Source: Thalassococcus halodurans (GTDB lineage: Bacteria; Pseudomonadota; Alphaproteobacteria; Rhodobacterales; Rhodobacteraceae). Taken from it: 64,000 bases of DNA. The stretch lies in contig NZ_FNUZ01000002.1 of the NCBI RefSeq assembly GCF_900108225.1, positions 250,501-314,500 of the forward strand, written 5' to 3'. Numbering within the stretch: the stretch's first letter is position 1; each line of letters begins with the position of its first letter. Under the pieces are notes generated by a model that saw only the letters and a program-made list of their open reading frames with translations, did no database searches and was not told the DNA's origin. Positions 8,320-18,393 of this stretch are shown here, in pieces. The position numbers were made by a program, and so were the translations under genes.

Positions 8320-9366
8320 ATGAGCAACGGCAAGAACGGCATCACCTATGCAGACGCGGGCGTAGACATTGACGCAGGCAATGCGTTGGTGGATCGGATC
8401 AAACCTGCAGCGAAACGCACGCAGCGTCCGGGAACGATGTCTGGTCTTGGCGGCTTTGGCGCGTTGTTCGACCTGAAAGGCGCAGGCTACAACGATCCGG
8501 TTCTGGTTGCGGCCACAGACGGTGTTGGCACCAAACTGCGGATTGCGATCGACACAGGCTATTTTGATGGCGTGGGTATCGATCTGGTGGCGATGTGTGT
8601 GAACGATCTGGTCTGTCAGGGTGCCGAGCCGCTGTTCTTCTTGGATTACTTCGCCACCGGCAAACTGGACACAGATCAGGCCGCGACCGTGATCGAAGGC
8701 ATCGCCGAAGGCTGCGTTCAGTCCGGCACCGCGTTGATCGGTGGCGAAACCGCCGAAATGCCTGGCATGTATCCCGTAGGCGACTTTGACCTTGCGGGCT
8801 TTGCTGTTGGCGCGATGGAACGCGGTCAGGACCTGCCTGCGGACGTGCAGGTGGGTGACGTTCTGCTGGGTCTTGGTTCGAACGGTGTGCATTCCAACGG
8901 TTATTCGCTGGTGCGCAAGCTGGTTGAGATGTCCGGTCTTGGTTGGGAAGCTGCCTGCCCGTGGTCTGACAAGACGCTTGGTCAGGAACTGCTGACGCCC
9001 ACACGTCTTTACGTGAAGCAAGCGCTTGCGGCTGTGCGGGCAGGGGGCGTTCACGCGCTGGCCCACATCACAGGTGGCGGTCTGACCGAAAACCTGCCGC
9101 GCGTTCTGCCCGAAGACATGGGCGCAACGATCGATCTGGATACATGGACGCTGCCCGCCGTGTTCGCTTGGATGCGTGAATTGGGCGGAATGAACGACGC
9201 AGAGATGCTCAAGACGTTCAACTGCGGCATCGGCATGATCCTTGTGGTTTCCGCCGACGAAGCCGAAGCGCTTGAGGCGCTGTTGACCGAGCAAGGCGAA
9301 TCCGTCTTCCGCATCGGTACAGTCACCGATCAGCCCGGTGTGGCCTATTCGGGGAAACTTGCGTGA
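8320..9366 (+). CDS. purM: Phosphoribosylformylglycinamidine cyclo-ligase (AIR synthetase)
   Basis: This 348-residue enzyme closes the imidazole ring of FGAM to AIR with ATP in de novo purine synthesis. Family marks are [20 protein letters not shown] at the N-terminus, the ATP/phosphate segment [23 protein letters not shown] and the [14 protein letters not shown] stretch, then [16 protein letters not shown]. Length is normal. GGGGGACCCCCA lies before the ATG. It overlaps purN by four bases (GTGA), so the two are translationally coupled. purB lies about 54 kb away on the other strand. Confidence 0.97.
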   Translation: MSNGKNGITYADAGVDIDAGNALVDRIKPAAKRTQRPGTMSGLGGFGALFDLKGAGYNDPVLVAATDGVGTKLRIAIDTGYFDGVGIDLVAMCVNDLVCQGAEPLFFLDYFATGKLDTDQAATVIEGIAEGCVQSGTALIGGETAEMPGMYPVGDFDLAGFAVGAMERGQDLPADVQVGDVLLGLGSNGVHSNGYSLVRKLVEMSGLGWEAACPWSDKTLGQELLTPTRLYVKQALAAVRAGGVHALAHITGGGLTENLPRVLPEDMGATIDLDTWTLPAVFAWMRELGGMNDAEMLKTFNCGIGMILVVSADEAEALEALLTEQGESVFRIGTVTDQPGVAYSGKLA

Positions 9367-9959
9367 CGAAACGCGTAGCCATCCTGATCTCGGGCGGCGG
9401 TTCCAACATGGTGTCGCTGGTTGAAAGCATGACGGGCGACCATCCCGCGCGTGCCTGTCTGGTCATGGCAAACAGCGAAAATGCGGGCGGTTTGGCCAAG
9501 GCTTCGGCGCTTGGCATGGATACGGATTTTGTCGACCACCGCCCGTTTAAAGGCGACCGAGCGGCGTTCGAAGAGGTGCTGCACGACCGCATCCTTCAGG
9601 CGCAGCCGGACATCGTCTGTCTGGCAGGATTCATGCGCGTGCTGACAGAAGGCTTCGTGTCCAAATGGCAGGGCCGGATGCTGAATATTCACCCGTCGCT
9701 TTTGCCGAAGTACCGCGGGCTACACACCCATGCTCGTGCTCTTGAGGCAGGGGATGCATATCACGGCTGCACCGTGCACGAAGTGACCCCGGAACTGGAT
9801 GATGGACCGATCCTTGGTCAGGCGCGCGTTCCGGTGCTGGAGGACGATACCCCTGAGGTGCTGGCAGCCCGCGTACTTGAACAGGAACACAAACTTTACC
9901 CTGCAGTGCTTCGCAGATTTGCAGAAGGTGACCGGACCCCCGTTAAAATCGGTTTTTGA
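9363..9959 (+). CDS. purN: Phosphoribosylglycinamide formyltransferase
   Basis: This 198-residue enzyme transfers the formyl group of 10-formyl-THF to GAR. The N-terminal ISGGGSNM phosphate loop is present. The catalytic Asn-His-Asp set is seen in [20 protein letters not shown] and PELDDGPI. The start is GTG at 9363, overlapping the purM stop by four bases, and gives the expected [13 protein letters not shown]. It belongs to a two-gene purMN operon followed at 80 bases by rnd. Confidence 0.97.
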   Translation: MTKRVAILISGGGSNMVSLVESMTGDHPARACLVMANSENAGGLAKASALGMDTDFVDHRPFKGDRAAFEEVLHDRILQAQPDIVCLAGFMRVLTEGFVSKWQGRMLNIHPSLLPKYRGLHTHARALEAGDAYHGCTVHEVTPELDDGPILGQARVPVLEDDTPEVLAARVLEQEHKLYPAVLRRFAEGDRTPVKIGF

Positions 9960-10038
9960 TCAGCCGCTTTGCAGCAGGGGTGCTTTCCGCTAGGGTCGCC
10001 AAAACGACGCGCGCAGATTTTAATAAACAAAGGCCCCT

Positions 10039-11205
10039 ATGAAGATCATTACACGGACCGACGACCTCGCTTCTTTTTGCCATCGCGCGAAAAATCATCC
10101 CTATATTACAGTGGATACCGAATTTCTGCGCGAACGGACCTATTATTCCAAACTGTGTCTGGTGCAGGTCGCCTATCCGGGTGATGACGATGACAGTGCA
10201 GTACTGATCGATCCGCTGGCTGATGGTCTGTCGCTTGATCCGCTGATGGAGTTGTTCAAAGACACGGACGTCGTGAAAGTCTTCCACGCCGCGCGTCAGG
10301 ATCTTGAAATCTTCTACATCGATCATGGCGTCATTCCCGAACCACTGTTCGATACGCAAGTCGCTGCCATGGTATGCGGTTTTGGTGAACAGGTGGGGTA
10401 TGAGACGCTGGTCAAGCGGATCGCCAAGTCCAGCCTTGATAAATCGTCGCGCTTCACAGACTGGTCGCGTCGCCCGCTGACCGATGCCCAGCAGAAATAT
10501 GCGTTGGCCGACGTCACGCATCTGCGCCAGATTTACGAATATCTGAACAAGAAGCTCAAAAGCTCTAAGCGTGATCGTTGGGTCCAGGAAGAGCTGGCAA
10601 TTCTGACCGATCCCGAAACCTATATCACGCGCCCGGATCAGGCGTGGCGGCGGATCAAGACACGCACGAACAGCACGCGTTTCCTTGGCATCGTGCGCGA
10701 ACTGGCCCGCTTCCGCGAAGACTATGCGCAGAAGCGCAACATCCCGCGCAACCGCGTTTTCAAGGACGATGCCCTGGTCGAACTGGCATCCACCAAACCC
10801 CAGAACATGGAAGACCTTGGCCGGTCCCGTCTGTTGCTGCGTGAAGCGCGCAAGGGCGATATCGCGGATGGTATTCTTGCTGCTGTCAAAGCAGGTCTGG
10901 ACTGTCCGAAAGACAAGCTGCCCGAGGTCAAAAACGACCGCGATAAGCTGAACGTGAACCCGGCGTTGGCTGATCTGTTGCGGGTGTTGCTAAAGGCCAA
11001 GACCGAAAGCTCGGGCGTCGCATCGAAGCTGATCGCGCCTGCATCCGATCTGGATGCGATTGCAGCGGGCATGCGCAATGTGCCTGCGCTGTCTGGTTGG
11101 CGCTATGAAGTGTTTGGTGAAGACGCGCTGAAGCTCTGCAAGGGCGAGATCGCCCTTGGTGCGAATGGCTCGTCTGTAGAAGTGATCGAACTGGAAGACG
11201 ATTAA
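10039..11205 (+). CDS. rnd: Ribonuclease D
   Basis: This 388-residue DEDDy 3'-5' exoribonuclease trims tRNA and other structured RNA 3' ends. Exo motifs are visible: VDTEFLRE (Asp and Glu near residues 28-30), FHAARQDLEIF (Asp near 84) and the Tyr-Asp pair in QKYALADVTHL near 155. An HRDC helical domain follows around residues 205-290 (LGIVRELARFREDYAQ). The start has AAAGGCCCCT before ATG. The stop overlaps the stop of the convergent lipoprotein gene by four bases. It probably has its own promoter but could be read with purMN. Confidence 0.95.
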   Translation: MKIITRTDDLASFCHRAKNHPYITVDTEFLRERTYYSKLCLVQVAYPGDDDDSAVLIDPLADGLSLDPLMELFKDTDVVKVFHAARQDLEIFYIDHGVIPEPLFDTQVAAMVCGFGEQVGYETLVKRIAKSSLDKSSRFTDWSRRPLTDAQQKYALADVTHLRQIYEYLNKKLKSSKRDRWVQEELAILTDPETYITRPDQAWRRIKTRTNSTRFLGIVRELARFREDYAQKRNIPRNRVFKDDALVELASTKPQNMEDLGRSRLLLREARKGDIADGILAAVKAGLDCPKDKLPEVKNDRDKLNVNPALADLLRVLLKAKTESSGVASKLIAPASDLDAIAAGMRNVPALSGWRYEVFGEDALKLCKGEIALGANGSSVEVIELEDD

Positions 11206-11705
11206 CGGCGCGTGACCATCGTGTTTTCGCGTCCCACGACGCGAATGGTACGAATGCCCGCCAGCTCATTGTCTGTCAGCCAGTCAGCGACCGTTACTTT
11301 GCGCGCGTCCGGACCCGTATTGCGGGGGCCGGGCTGTTGCTTGGCTGCAAAGACGTAGCTGATCACTGTCGGATCTTCGCCGTCTTCAAGGATCAGTTCC
11401 GCTTCAAACGGGCCTGCGCGGTCGGCAACGCCTGTTGCCCGAATGATCGCGCCACCGGGGCGGCGTTCGATCAGCAATTCGCTGACTTGGGCAATCGGGT
11501 TGCCCGGAACGCGTTCTTTTTCTTTTTGCGTGACGAAAATCGACACCGCCTCGCGCCGCTGGGGCAGCAGGGGATTGGCGACATCCGTCGGAACCGAACG
11601 GGCAGAGCCGAACCAGTTGAACGGGTTCAGGCGCGACTCGCGCACTGTGCCACAGCTGGTTAAAACGAGCGTCGAAACGAGAAGAACCGCCACCGGTTTA
11701 AACAT
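11202..11705 (-). CDS. Predicted outer-membrane lipoprotein of unknown function
   Basis: This 167-residue protein starts with a signal peptide and lipobox (MFKPVAVLLVSTLVLTSCGT, lipidated Cys near residue 17). The rest is a soluble domain with a basic region (QKEKERVPGNP) and beta-rich segments; I do not recognise a named domain. I start at ATG 11705, where GGGCAGGATACCA stands upstream; an earlier ATG would bury the signal peptide behind ten residues. The stop overlaps that of rnd on the opposite strand. It likely sits at the inner leaflet of the outer membrane. It faces sufE across a 132-base divergent region. Confidence 0.75.
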   Translation of the reverse strand: MFKPVAVLLVSTLVLTSCGTVRESRLNPFNWFGSARSVPTDVANPLLPQRREAVSIFVTQKEKERVPGNPIAQVSELLIERRPGGAIIRATGVADRAGPFEAELILEDGEDPTVISYVFAAKQQPGPRNTGPDARKVTVADWLTDNELAGIRTIRVVGRENTMVTRR

Positions 11706-11837
11706 TGGTATCCTGCCCCTTGCCTGAACTACCAATGGACTAGCCTATCGGCGCGCAGTTGAAAAGCATGAAGGCAGGGCTGGACCTTTTTCCGATGTCT
11801 CCCTAGGTCTGTGTCAAAGACGTATGGAAGGTGAATT

Positions 11838-12248
11838 ATGGCGCAGGCAGCGTTCGAAGAACTGGTGGAAGATTTCGAGTTTCTGGAAGACTGGGAAGAC
11901 CGCTATCGCACGGTGATCGATCTGGGCAAGGATATGGAACCTTTGCCAGAAGCCTTGCGTGTGCCCGCGACCAAGGTTGACGGCTGCGCCAGTCAGGTCT
12001 GGCTGCACCCGCAGATCGACGGAAACACGTTCCATTTCAAAGGTGACAGCGACGCGATGATCGTGCGCGGCCTGATCGCTGTTCTGATCCGTCTTTATGA
12101 TGGTTTGCCGCTGTCCGAGGTGGGCGCGGTGGATGCGCGTGCCGAGTTCGGTCGCCTTGGCCTGACCGATCACCTGTCAGCGCAGCGGTCTAACGGATTG
12201 CGCGCGATGATCGAACGCATCCGTCAGACAGCAGCCGAGGCCGCCTAA
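11838..12248 (+). CDS. sufE: SufE family cysteine desulfuration protein
   Basis: This 136-residue protein is the SufE partner of the SufS cysteine desulfurase: it accepts persulfide sulfur on its active cysteine for Fe-S cluster assembly. The active-site Cys is C50 in VDGCASQVW, the family signature, and the N-terminal LEDWEDRYRTVIDLGKD is typical. Length is normal. GGAAGGTGAATT precedes the ATG. The gene is single here: the rest of the suf operon is not in the window. It is convergent with trpE, with only 16 bases between stops. Confidence 0.93.
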   Translation: MAQAAFEELVEDFEFLEDWEDRYRTVIDLGKDMEPLPEALRVPATKVDGCASQVWLHPQIDGNTFHFKGDSDAMIVRGLIAVLIRLYDGLPLSEVGAVDARAEFGRLGLTDHLSAQRSNGLRAMIERIRQTAAEAA

Positions 12249-12264
12249 GCGCGGCCTTCGGGCT

Positions 12265-13779
12265 TTAATCGTTACCGGTGCCAGTGAAGCGCGCGGCATC
12301 CGCCGCCGCACGGCGGATCGCGTTCGATTTGTGAACGGTTTCCATGTATTCCGCCTCGGGGTCGCTGTCATAGACAACGCCACCGCCAGCCTGAATATAA
12401 AGCTTCTGATCCTTCACGATGGCCGTTCGCAGGGCAATACACATGTCCATGTCGCCACCGGACGAGAAGTAGCCAACACCACCGCCATAGACGCCACGCT
12501 TTTCGGGCTCTAGTTCGTCGATGATCTCCATTGCGCGCACTTTGGGCGCACCAGACACTGTGCCAGCTGGCAGACCGGCAAGCAGGGCAGACAGCGCATC
12601 CTGATCGTCGGACAGTTCACCCACAACGTTGGACACGATGTGCATCACGTGGCTGTAGCGTTCGATCACAAATTTTTCAGTCGGACGGACCGTGCCGATT
12701 TTAGACACCTTGCCGGTGTCGTTACGGCCAAGATCAAGAAGCATGAGGTGCTCGGCCAGTTCCTTCTGGTCAGCCAGCAGATCGGCCTCGTTCGCGCGAT
12801 CCTCTTCCGGCGTCGCGCCACGGGGGCGGGTGCCGGCAATCGGGCGGATGGTGACTTCGTCGCCAAAGACCCGAACAAGAATTTCGGGGCTGGCGCCGAT
12901 GACCTGAAAGCCACCGAAGTTGAAATAGAACATGAACGGCGATGGGTTCGTCCGACGCAGAGAGCGATAGAGCGCAAACGGCGGTAGGGGGAAATCCTGC
13001 GTCCAGCGCTGCGACGGCACGACCTGAAAGATGTCACCCTTGCGGATGTAATCCTTGGCCTTCTCGACGGCGTCTTTATAGCCTTCGTGCGTAAAGTTGC
13101 TGACAGGTGCGCCTGCCTCTTTCGCATCGCCCAGATCGCGGCTGGCTTGCGGCATGGCGCGTTCCAGATCGCGTACGGCGTCCATGACGCGTTCTGCCGC
13201 CTGAGCGTAGGCTGCACGCGCGGATTGGCCTTCAGATACCCATGCAGGGGAAACTACTGTGACTTCGCCCTTAACACCGTCCAGAACCGCAATGACAGAC
13301 GGACGCATCATCAGCGCGTCAGGCAGGCCCAGCGGATCGGGGTTCACGTCTGGCAGATGCTCGACCAGTCGAATCATGTCGTAACCCAGATAGCCGAACA
13401 GACCGGCCGCGGCCTGAGGAAGGTCTTCGGGCAGCTCGATTTTGCTTTCGGCAATCAGCGCACGCAGGCTGGTCAGCGGATCGTCGTCCAGCGCGGTGAA
13501 ACTGTCGGGATCAAACCGTGCGTGACGGTTGATACGCGACTGAGTGCCGTGACATTGCCAGATCAGGTCCGGCTTCATTCCGATGATCGAATAACGTCCA
13601 CGAACTTCGCCGCCGGTCACGGATTCCAGCATGAAGGCGTCTTTGGCGGCGCCTGTCAGCTTGAGCATCAGTGAAACAGGTGTGTCCAGATCGGCCGCAA
13701 GACGGGCGTACACCACCTGATTTTTGCCTGCGGCGTATTCGGTTTCGAATTCCCGGAACTCGGGCGTCAAGGCAACCAT
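12265..13779 (-). CDS. trpE: Anthranilate synthase component I
   Basis: This 504-residue enzyme makes anthranilate from chorismate, the first committed step of tryptophan synthesis, using ammonia from TrpG. The N-terminal domain carries the feedback-site motif MLESVTGGEVRGRYSIIG (LES near residue 51), predicting tryptophan inhibition. The chorismate-binding domain shows IAGTRPRGATPEED, LLDLGRNDTGKVSK, SHVMHIVSNVVG and GAPKVRAMEIIDELE. It follows ppiD by seven bases, so the pair is co-transcribed, and its ribosome site lies in the ppiD end. No trpG follows: the gene ends facing sufE, so the amidotransferase is encoded elsewhere. Confidence 0.97.
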   Translation of the reverse strand: MVALTPEFREFETEYAAGKNQVVYARLAADLDTPVSLMLKLTGAAKDAFMLESVTGGEVRGRYSIIGMKPDLIWQCHGTQSRINRHARFDPDSFTALDDDPLTSLRALIAESKIELPEDLPQAAAGLFGYLGYDMIRLVEHLPDVNPDPLGLPDALMMRPSVIAVLDGVKGEVTVVSPAWVSEGQSARAAYAQAAERVMDAVRDLERAMPQASRDLGDAKEAGAPVSNFTHEGYKDAVEKAKDYIRKGDIFQVVPSQRWTQDFPLPPFALYRSLRRTNPSPFMFYFNFGGFQVIGASPEILVRVFGDEVTIRPIAGTRPRGATPEEDRANEADLLADQKELAEHLMLLDLGRNDTGKVSKIGTVRPTEKFVIERYSHVMHIVSNVVGELSDDQDALSALLAGLPAGTVSGAPKVRAMEIIDELEPEKRGVYGGGVGYFSSGGDMDMCIALRTAIVKDQKLYIQAGGGVVYDSDPEAEYMETVHKSNAIRRAAADAARFTGTGND

Positions 13780-13786
13780 AGTTAAC

Positions 13787-15634
13787 TCACTGAATTTGCG
13801 CGTTGATCTGTCGCAACGCTGTTGGGTTTTCGGTCACGCCAGCGCGGGTCTGAATGTTCACGATGAACGCGCGATACAGGTCTTCGGCAAGGCTGCCGGA
13901 CGCCTGATTGGTCAGTCCGTCGATCATGGCTTGCGCGTCTTCTGTGGTCAGATCAGCCGATGTCACGCCATCCAGTTGAAGAATGGCAACACGGGACACG
14001 CCACGCATCAGTGCCGCTTGATCGTCTTCCAGATCGAACACCTGAAGCACGCTGCCTGCTGGCAGGGCATCAAGGCTGGTCGAGCGCAGATAGCCTGTCT
14101 CGGATGTGGCAGTCAGACCCAAGTCTGCAAAGCTTTCGCCAGCATTCAGGCGTGCGACATATGCCTCGGCTTCGGCCTCAAGCGCGTTTGTTGTGGCTTC
14201 GCGTTCCCAGCCGAATTGTACGCGGTCGCGGACGTTTTCGAAGGGATAGGGGGCCTTTGGCTGGATTTCGTCGATACGCAAAGCGAACACACCACCGTCA
14301 CCGAGCGCCGCAATTTCAGGGTAGTCATCCTGACTTGCTGCATTGGCGATTTCGCGGAATGCCGGATAGCCGGAAATACCGTCTTCGCTGTCACCGGCCC
14401 ATTCGATTGTGCCCAGCTCGAGATCCGTGGTTTCAGCCAGTTCTTCCAATGTGGCACCCGCGGCCAGTTCATTGTCATACTCTTCTGCCTGACCCTCGAT
14501 CACGCGGCGTGCGCGGTCCAGAACCAGTTCGTCGCGCAGCATCGGGATGGCATCTTCAAACGGTGTTTCCTGTGCCGCAAGTTCGGCGTTTACACGGAAC
14601 AGCGCCGGACCCAGATCAGAACCCGCAGGCCCCGCGACAGCGCCGGAGGCGACGGCAAAGACCATATCGCCTGCCGCACCCAAATCTTCGACAGTCACAA
14701 TGCCCAAATCAACGTCGGACAGCTCCAGACCGCGTTCGGCGACCAGATCGTCAAATGTGGTTTCGCCATTGGTGATTGCCGACGCCGCTGCCAATGCCTC
14801 GGCCTCAGAGCTGAAGACCAGACGTTCAACCAAGCGACGCTCGGGCATGTTGAATTCGTCGCGACGTTCCTCATAGGACGCGCGCAGCGTTTCTTCATCG
14901 ACCTCAACGCTGTCCACGATCATGTCGGGTGTGACCCAAGCGTAGGTGATCACCTTGGTTTCAGGGCGTGTGAACTGGGCGATGTTTTCTTCGTAGTAGG
15001 CCTGTAGGTCTTCCTCGGTCGGGACGGGGACGCCGGTTGTCATGTCGGCGTCTGTCAGAACAGCCCATGTGAAATCGCGTTTTTCCTGCGCGTAGGCGAC
15101 CAGCGTTTCGGCGTAGGTATCAGACATTTCGTTGCCAGATACGATTGCGCCTTGGACGATACTGCGGGCAGCTTCTTTGCGCAGATCCTCTTCAAAGTCC
15201 CGTTCGCTCATTCCAATGTTGCGCAGGGCAAAGCGGTAGGCATCACGATCAAAGCTGCCGTCAGCACCTTGGAACGCCGAAATTGCACCAAGTTGCTTGG
15301 CAACTTCTTCGTCACCGACCGAGATCGATGCCTCGTCCGAGGCCCAATCCAGAGATGCGTTCACGATCAACTGTGCCAGCACTTGACGATCAAGGCCAAG
15401 TTCTTGTGCTTCAGCAAATGTCACGGCGCGGCCCTGTTGGGCCTGCTGCGCGCGCAGTTCCTGCTGGATGGTGCGCACATAGGTGCTGGCGTCGACACCC
15501 TGGTCACCCACGCTGGCGACATCCTGACGACCGCCGGTAAAGCTTGTTGCGCCAAAGCCCAGCAGACCCACAAAGATAAAGCCCATGAGGATGTACAGGA
15601 AGACTCTGGATAACCGTTTCGCCTTAAGCGCCAT
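13787..15634 (-). CDS. ppiD: PpiD-like periplasmic peptidyl-prolyl isomerase/chaperone
   Basis: This 615-residue protein has a short cytoplasmic N-terminus (MALKAKRLSR), one membrane anchor (VFLYILMGFIFVGLLGFGA), a SurA_N-like chaperone region, and a parvulin-type domain around residues 250-350 (ERRLVERLVF, then FDDLVAERGLE). PpiD proteins sit in the inner membrane near SecYEG and help secreted proteins fold. The ATG at 15634 gives the family N-terminus; a GTG twelve bases upstream is possible. The trpE gene follows by seven bases, a recurrent Rhodobacterales arrangement without obvious functional logic. Confidence 0.88.
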   Translation of the reverse strand: MALKAKRLSRVFLYILMGFIFVGLLGFGATSFTGGRQDVASVGDQGVDASTYVRTIQQELRAQQAQQGRAVTFAEAQELGLDRQVLAQLIVNASLDWASDEASISVGDEEVAKQLGAISAFQGADGSFDRDAYRFALRNIGMSERDFEEDLRKEAARSIVQGAIVSGNEMSDTYAETLVAYAQEKRDFTWAVLTDADMTTGVPVPTEEDLQAYYEENIAQFTRPETKVITYAWVTPDMIVDSVEVDEETLRASYEERRDEFNMPERRLVERLVFSSEAEALAAASAITNGETTFDDLVAERGLELSDVDLGIVTVEDLGAAGDMVFAVASGAVAGPAGSDLGPALFRVNAELAAQETPFEDAIPMLRDELVLDRARRVIEGQAEEYDNELAAGATLEELAETTDLELGTIEWAGDSEDGISGYPAFREIANAASQDDYPEIAALGDGGVFALRIDEIQPKAPYPFENVRDRVQFGWEREATTNALEAEAEAYVARLNAGESFADLGLTATSETGYLRSTSLDALPAGSVLQVFDLEDDQAALMRGVSRVAILQLDGVTSADLTTEDAQAMIDGLTNQASGSLAEDLYRAFIVNIQTRAGVTENPTALRQINAQIQ

Positions 15635-15673
15635 GTGGAATACCACCCGTAGTTTTAAAGATTTCAGCGATGT

Positions 15674-16870
15674 TTACGCAGTGCGCGACGGGCCCGCAAG
15701 TGGCCAGTCCAATTGAGCCAGACGATCGAACAAAACAGCGATCCCGTCCGCGTTAATGTTGGCAAAGGCAAAGCGGAATTCGCGTGTGCCTGAGGCGTCT
15801 TCTGAAGGCCGGAACATGGTGCCGGGAAGCGCAAGAACAGACGCTTCTTTCACCAGCTTGACGGCCAGATCGGCAGAGCTGTCTGCAAATGGATGTTCAA
15901 CATAGGCAAAGTACGCCCCGAGCCCCAAAAGTCGCCAGCCTTTGGCGGTCAGTTTAGGCATGTTTGCCTCGATTGCTGCGCGGCGGGCCAGAATTTCGGC
16001 GCGTTCGCCTGCCAGCCATTGATCAAGGTTCTCAAGCCCCCAAAGCGCCGCCTTCTGGCCCAGTTGGGGCGCACAGATCGCGACGGTGTCCTGAAACTTC
16101 TCGACCTCGCGCAGCAGCGAAGGAGAGGTCACAATTGCGCCCACGCGGTGTCCGGTCAGGCGGTAGGCCTTGGAAAAGGAATACAGCTGGATCAGCGTTT
16201 CATCGGCACCATCCTGATCAAGCAGGTCATGGGGTGCGCCTGTGCGGCTGTCGAAGTCGCGATAGGTTTCATCGACGATCAGCTTGATCCCGCGACGATG
16301 GCAGAGCGCGAAAAACTCGCGAAGCAGATCGGCAGGGTATTCAACACCAGCGGGATTGTTTGGCGAAACAATCGCTATCGCCTTTGTCCGGTCTGTGATC
16401 AAGGCCTCGGCCGCGTCAGGTGTTGGCAAAAGATCAGCACCAGTGTCCAGCGGCACAGCCGTTACGCCCGACAGGTCCAGCCACATTTTGTGATTGAAAT
16501 ACCAGGGGGTTGGCAGGATGACTTCATCCCCCTGGTCGGCAATGGACGAAATCACCGCGGCAAATGCCTGATTGCATCCTGCTGTAATTGCGATCTGGTC
16601 AGCGGACACTGTTGTTTCGTAGTGACGGCTCCAGTTTTTGGCCAATGCCTCACGCAGTGCGGGCAGGCCAAGGACTGGCCCATAAAGATGTGTGGTGCTG
16701 TCCAGAAGCGCGTCTGCCATGGCCTGACGCAGATTTTCAGGCGGGGGATCGATCGGGGCCGCCTGAGAAACGTTGATCAAGGGAAGGTTCGCAGGAAACT
16801 CGACACCCTCAATCCAACGTCGCGCCTCCATCACCGGGGGCGAAAATGTAGATTGGGTGCGGCTTGCCAT
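15674..16870 (-). CDS. Class I/II pyridoxal-phosphate aminotransferase
   Basis: This 398-residue fold-type I aminotransferase shows the family pattern: ITAGCNQAFAAVIS, SPNNPAGVEYP (cofactor-ring Asn), VDETYRDF (Asp-Tyr), and the PLP-binding lysine in SFSKAYRLTGHRVG near residue 233. The C-terminal Arg for substrate carboxylate is in REFRFAFANI. It is an aspartate/aromatic-type subgroup I enzyme, but substrate preference is not readable. It lies 39 bases upstream of ppiD on the same strand and could be co-transcribed with it. Confidence 0.85.
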   Translation of the reverse strand: MASRTQSTFSPPVMEARRWIEGVEFPANLPLINVSQAAPIDPPPENLRQAMADALLDSTTHLYGPVLGLPALREALAKNWSRHYETTVSADQIAITAGCNQAFAAVISSIADQGDEVILPTPWYFNHKMWLDLSGVTAVPLDTGADLLPTPDAAEALITDRTKAIAIVSPNNPAGVEYPADLLREFFALCHRRGIKLIVDETYRDFDSRTGAPHDLLDQDGADETLIQLYSFSKAYRLTGHRVGAIVTSPSLLREVEKFQDTVAICAPQLGQKAALWGLENLDQWLAGERAEILARRAAIEANMPKLTAKGWRLLGLGAYFAYVEHPFADSSADLAVKLVKEASVLALPGTMFRPSEDASGTREFRFAFANINADGIAVLFDRLAQLDWPLAGPSRTA

Positions 16871-16955
16871 CTGAGTACCTGCGAAATCTGGCTTTTACGT
16901 TTCGCCACGTTCTTGCAGTTCGCGCTGCAACGCAACGCGAAACAAGGATGTTTGA

Positions 16956-17456
16956 TCAGTCGTCAGAGCCGTGGAACGGTTTTACGTACTGAAGGGCCAT
17001 ATCCCACGGGAAGAAGATCCACGTGTCCTGGCTGACCTCGGTGATGAACGAATCCACCATCGGACGGCCCTGCGGCTTGGCGTAAACAGTGGCGACATGC
17101 GCTTTGGGCATCGCCTTACGCACGACTTCCAGCGTTTTGCCTGTGTCGACCAGATCGTCGATGATCAGAATGCCTTCGCCATCGCCAACAACCGTCGCAT
17201 CGGGGGATTTGATTATGCGCGGTTCGCTTTGTTCCTGATGGTTGTAGCTTTTGACGCTGATCGTATCGACGGTGCGGATGTCCAGTTCACGACTGATGAT
17301 CATGGCAGGGGCCATGCCGCCACGGGTGATGGCGACAACGGCCTTCCAGCCGGATGCCGGCGCGGCATCCTGAAGACGCCATGCCAGTGCACGAGCATCG
17401 CGATGCAATTGGTCCCAACTGACGTGAAACCCTTTTTCGTGTGGCAGTCGATCCAT
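16956..17456 (-). CDS. gpt: Xanthine phosphoribosyltransferase
   Basis: This 166-residue purine salvage enzyme converts xanthine and guanine with PRPP to XMP and GMP. The PRPP loop is [19 protein letters not shown] plus the type I motif [19 protein letters not shown]. The C-terminal [20 protein letters not shown] matches the Gpt family. Length is close to the E. coli enzyme. It lies 16 bases after fabI on the same strand, so the two likely share a transcript. Confidence 0.92.
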   Translation of the reverse strand: MDRLPHEKGFHVSWDQLHRDARALAWRLQDAAPASGWKAVVAITRGGMAPAMIISRELDIRTVDTISVKSYNHQEQSEPRIIKSPDATVVGDGEGILIIDDLVDTGKTLEVVRKAMPKAHVATVYAKPQGRPMVDSFITEVSQDTWIFFPWDMALQYVKPFHGSDD

Positions 17457-17472
17457 GGTTTTGTCCGATCCG

Positions 17473-18279
17473 TTAGCTTTTCGACATGTCAGGCGCGTCG
17501 ACGGCTTTCATACCGACCACATGATAGCCTGCATCGACGTGCAGAACTTCACCAGTGGTGCCAGCGCCCAGTTCAGACAGAAGGTATAGCGCAGAACCGC
17601 CAACGTCTTGAATGGTGACGTTCCGGCGCATCGGGGAATTATATTCGTTCCACTTCATGATGTAGCGGAAATCGCCAATGCCAGAGGCGGCCAGTGTTTT
17701 GATCGGGCCCGCGCTGATCGCGTTGACGCGGATACCGTCTTTGCCAAGGTCTTCTGCAAGGTAGCGCACAGAGGCCTCTAGCGCGGCTTTGGCGACACCC
17801 ATCACGTTGTAGTGGGGCATGACGCGCTCGGCACCGTAATAGGTCAGCGTGATCGCGGAACCGCCATCGTTCATCATCTTTTCGGCGCGCTGCATAACGG
17901 CGGTAAAGCTGTAGACCGAGATATCCATAGACATCTGGAAGTTCGCGCGGGATGTATCGACGTACCGACCGCGAAGCTCGTTTTTGTCAGAGAAGCCAAT
18001 GGCATGAACGATAAAGTCGATGTTGTCCCAGCGCTCTTTCAGGCCATCAAACAATGCGTCGATCGAAGCTTCGTCGCTGACGTCGCAGGGCAGAACAATG
18101 TCCGATCCCAATTCAGCGGCCAGAGGATCAACGCGCTTCTTCAGCGCTTCGCCCTGATACGAGAACGCCAGCTCGGCGCCTGCATCGCCAAGGGCCTTGG
18201 CGATACCCCATGCAATAGATTTGTCGTTGGCGAGGCCCATGATTAGACCGCGTTTACCTGCCATGAGATTATTTGACAT
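17473..18279 (-). CDS. fabI: Enoyl-[acyl-carrier-protein] reductase (NADH), FabI type
   Basis: This 268-residue atypical short-chain dehydrogenase does the last reduction in fatty-acid elongation. Features include [20 protein letters not shown] at the cofactor loop, the FabI-type Tyr-x6-Lys pair in [20 protein letters not shown], the first conserved Tyr in [13 protein letters not shown] and the substrate-loop stretch [18 protein letters not shown]. Triclosan-class inhibitors target this fold. It is divergent from pdxH and heads a fabI-gpt unit. Confidence 0.96.
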   Translation of the reverse strand: MSNNLMAGKRGLIMGLANDKSIAWGIAKALGDAGAELAFSYQGEALKKRVDPLAAELGSDIVLPCDVSDEASIDALFDGLKERWDNIDFIVHAIGFSDKNELRGRYVDTSRANFQMSMDISVYSFTAVMQRAEKMMNDGGSAITLTYYGAERVMPHYNVMGVAKAALEASVRYLAEDLGKDGIRVNAISAGPIKTLAASGIGDFRYIMKWNEYNSPMRRNVTIQDVGGSALYLLSELGAGTTGEVLHVDAGYHVVGMKAVDAPDMSKS

Positions 18280-18393
18280 TGTGCCGCTCCACCCGAAATG
18301 TGTCTAAGTTCCTTTAGGCGAAGGGCTTGCGACCATCAAGGGCAGGCTGAGCAGAATGGGCAGAATGGCCGTGAATACAGGAGTAAAGCGTCG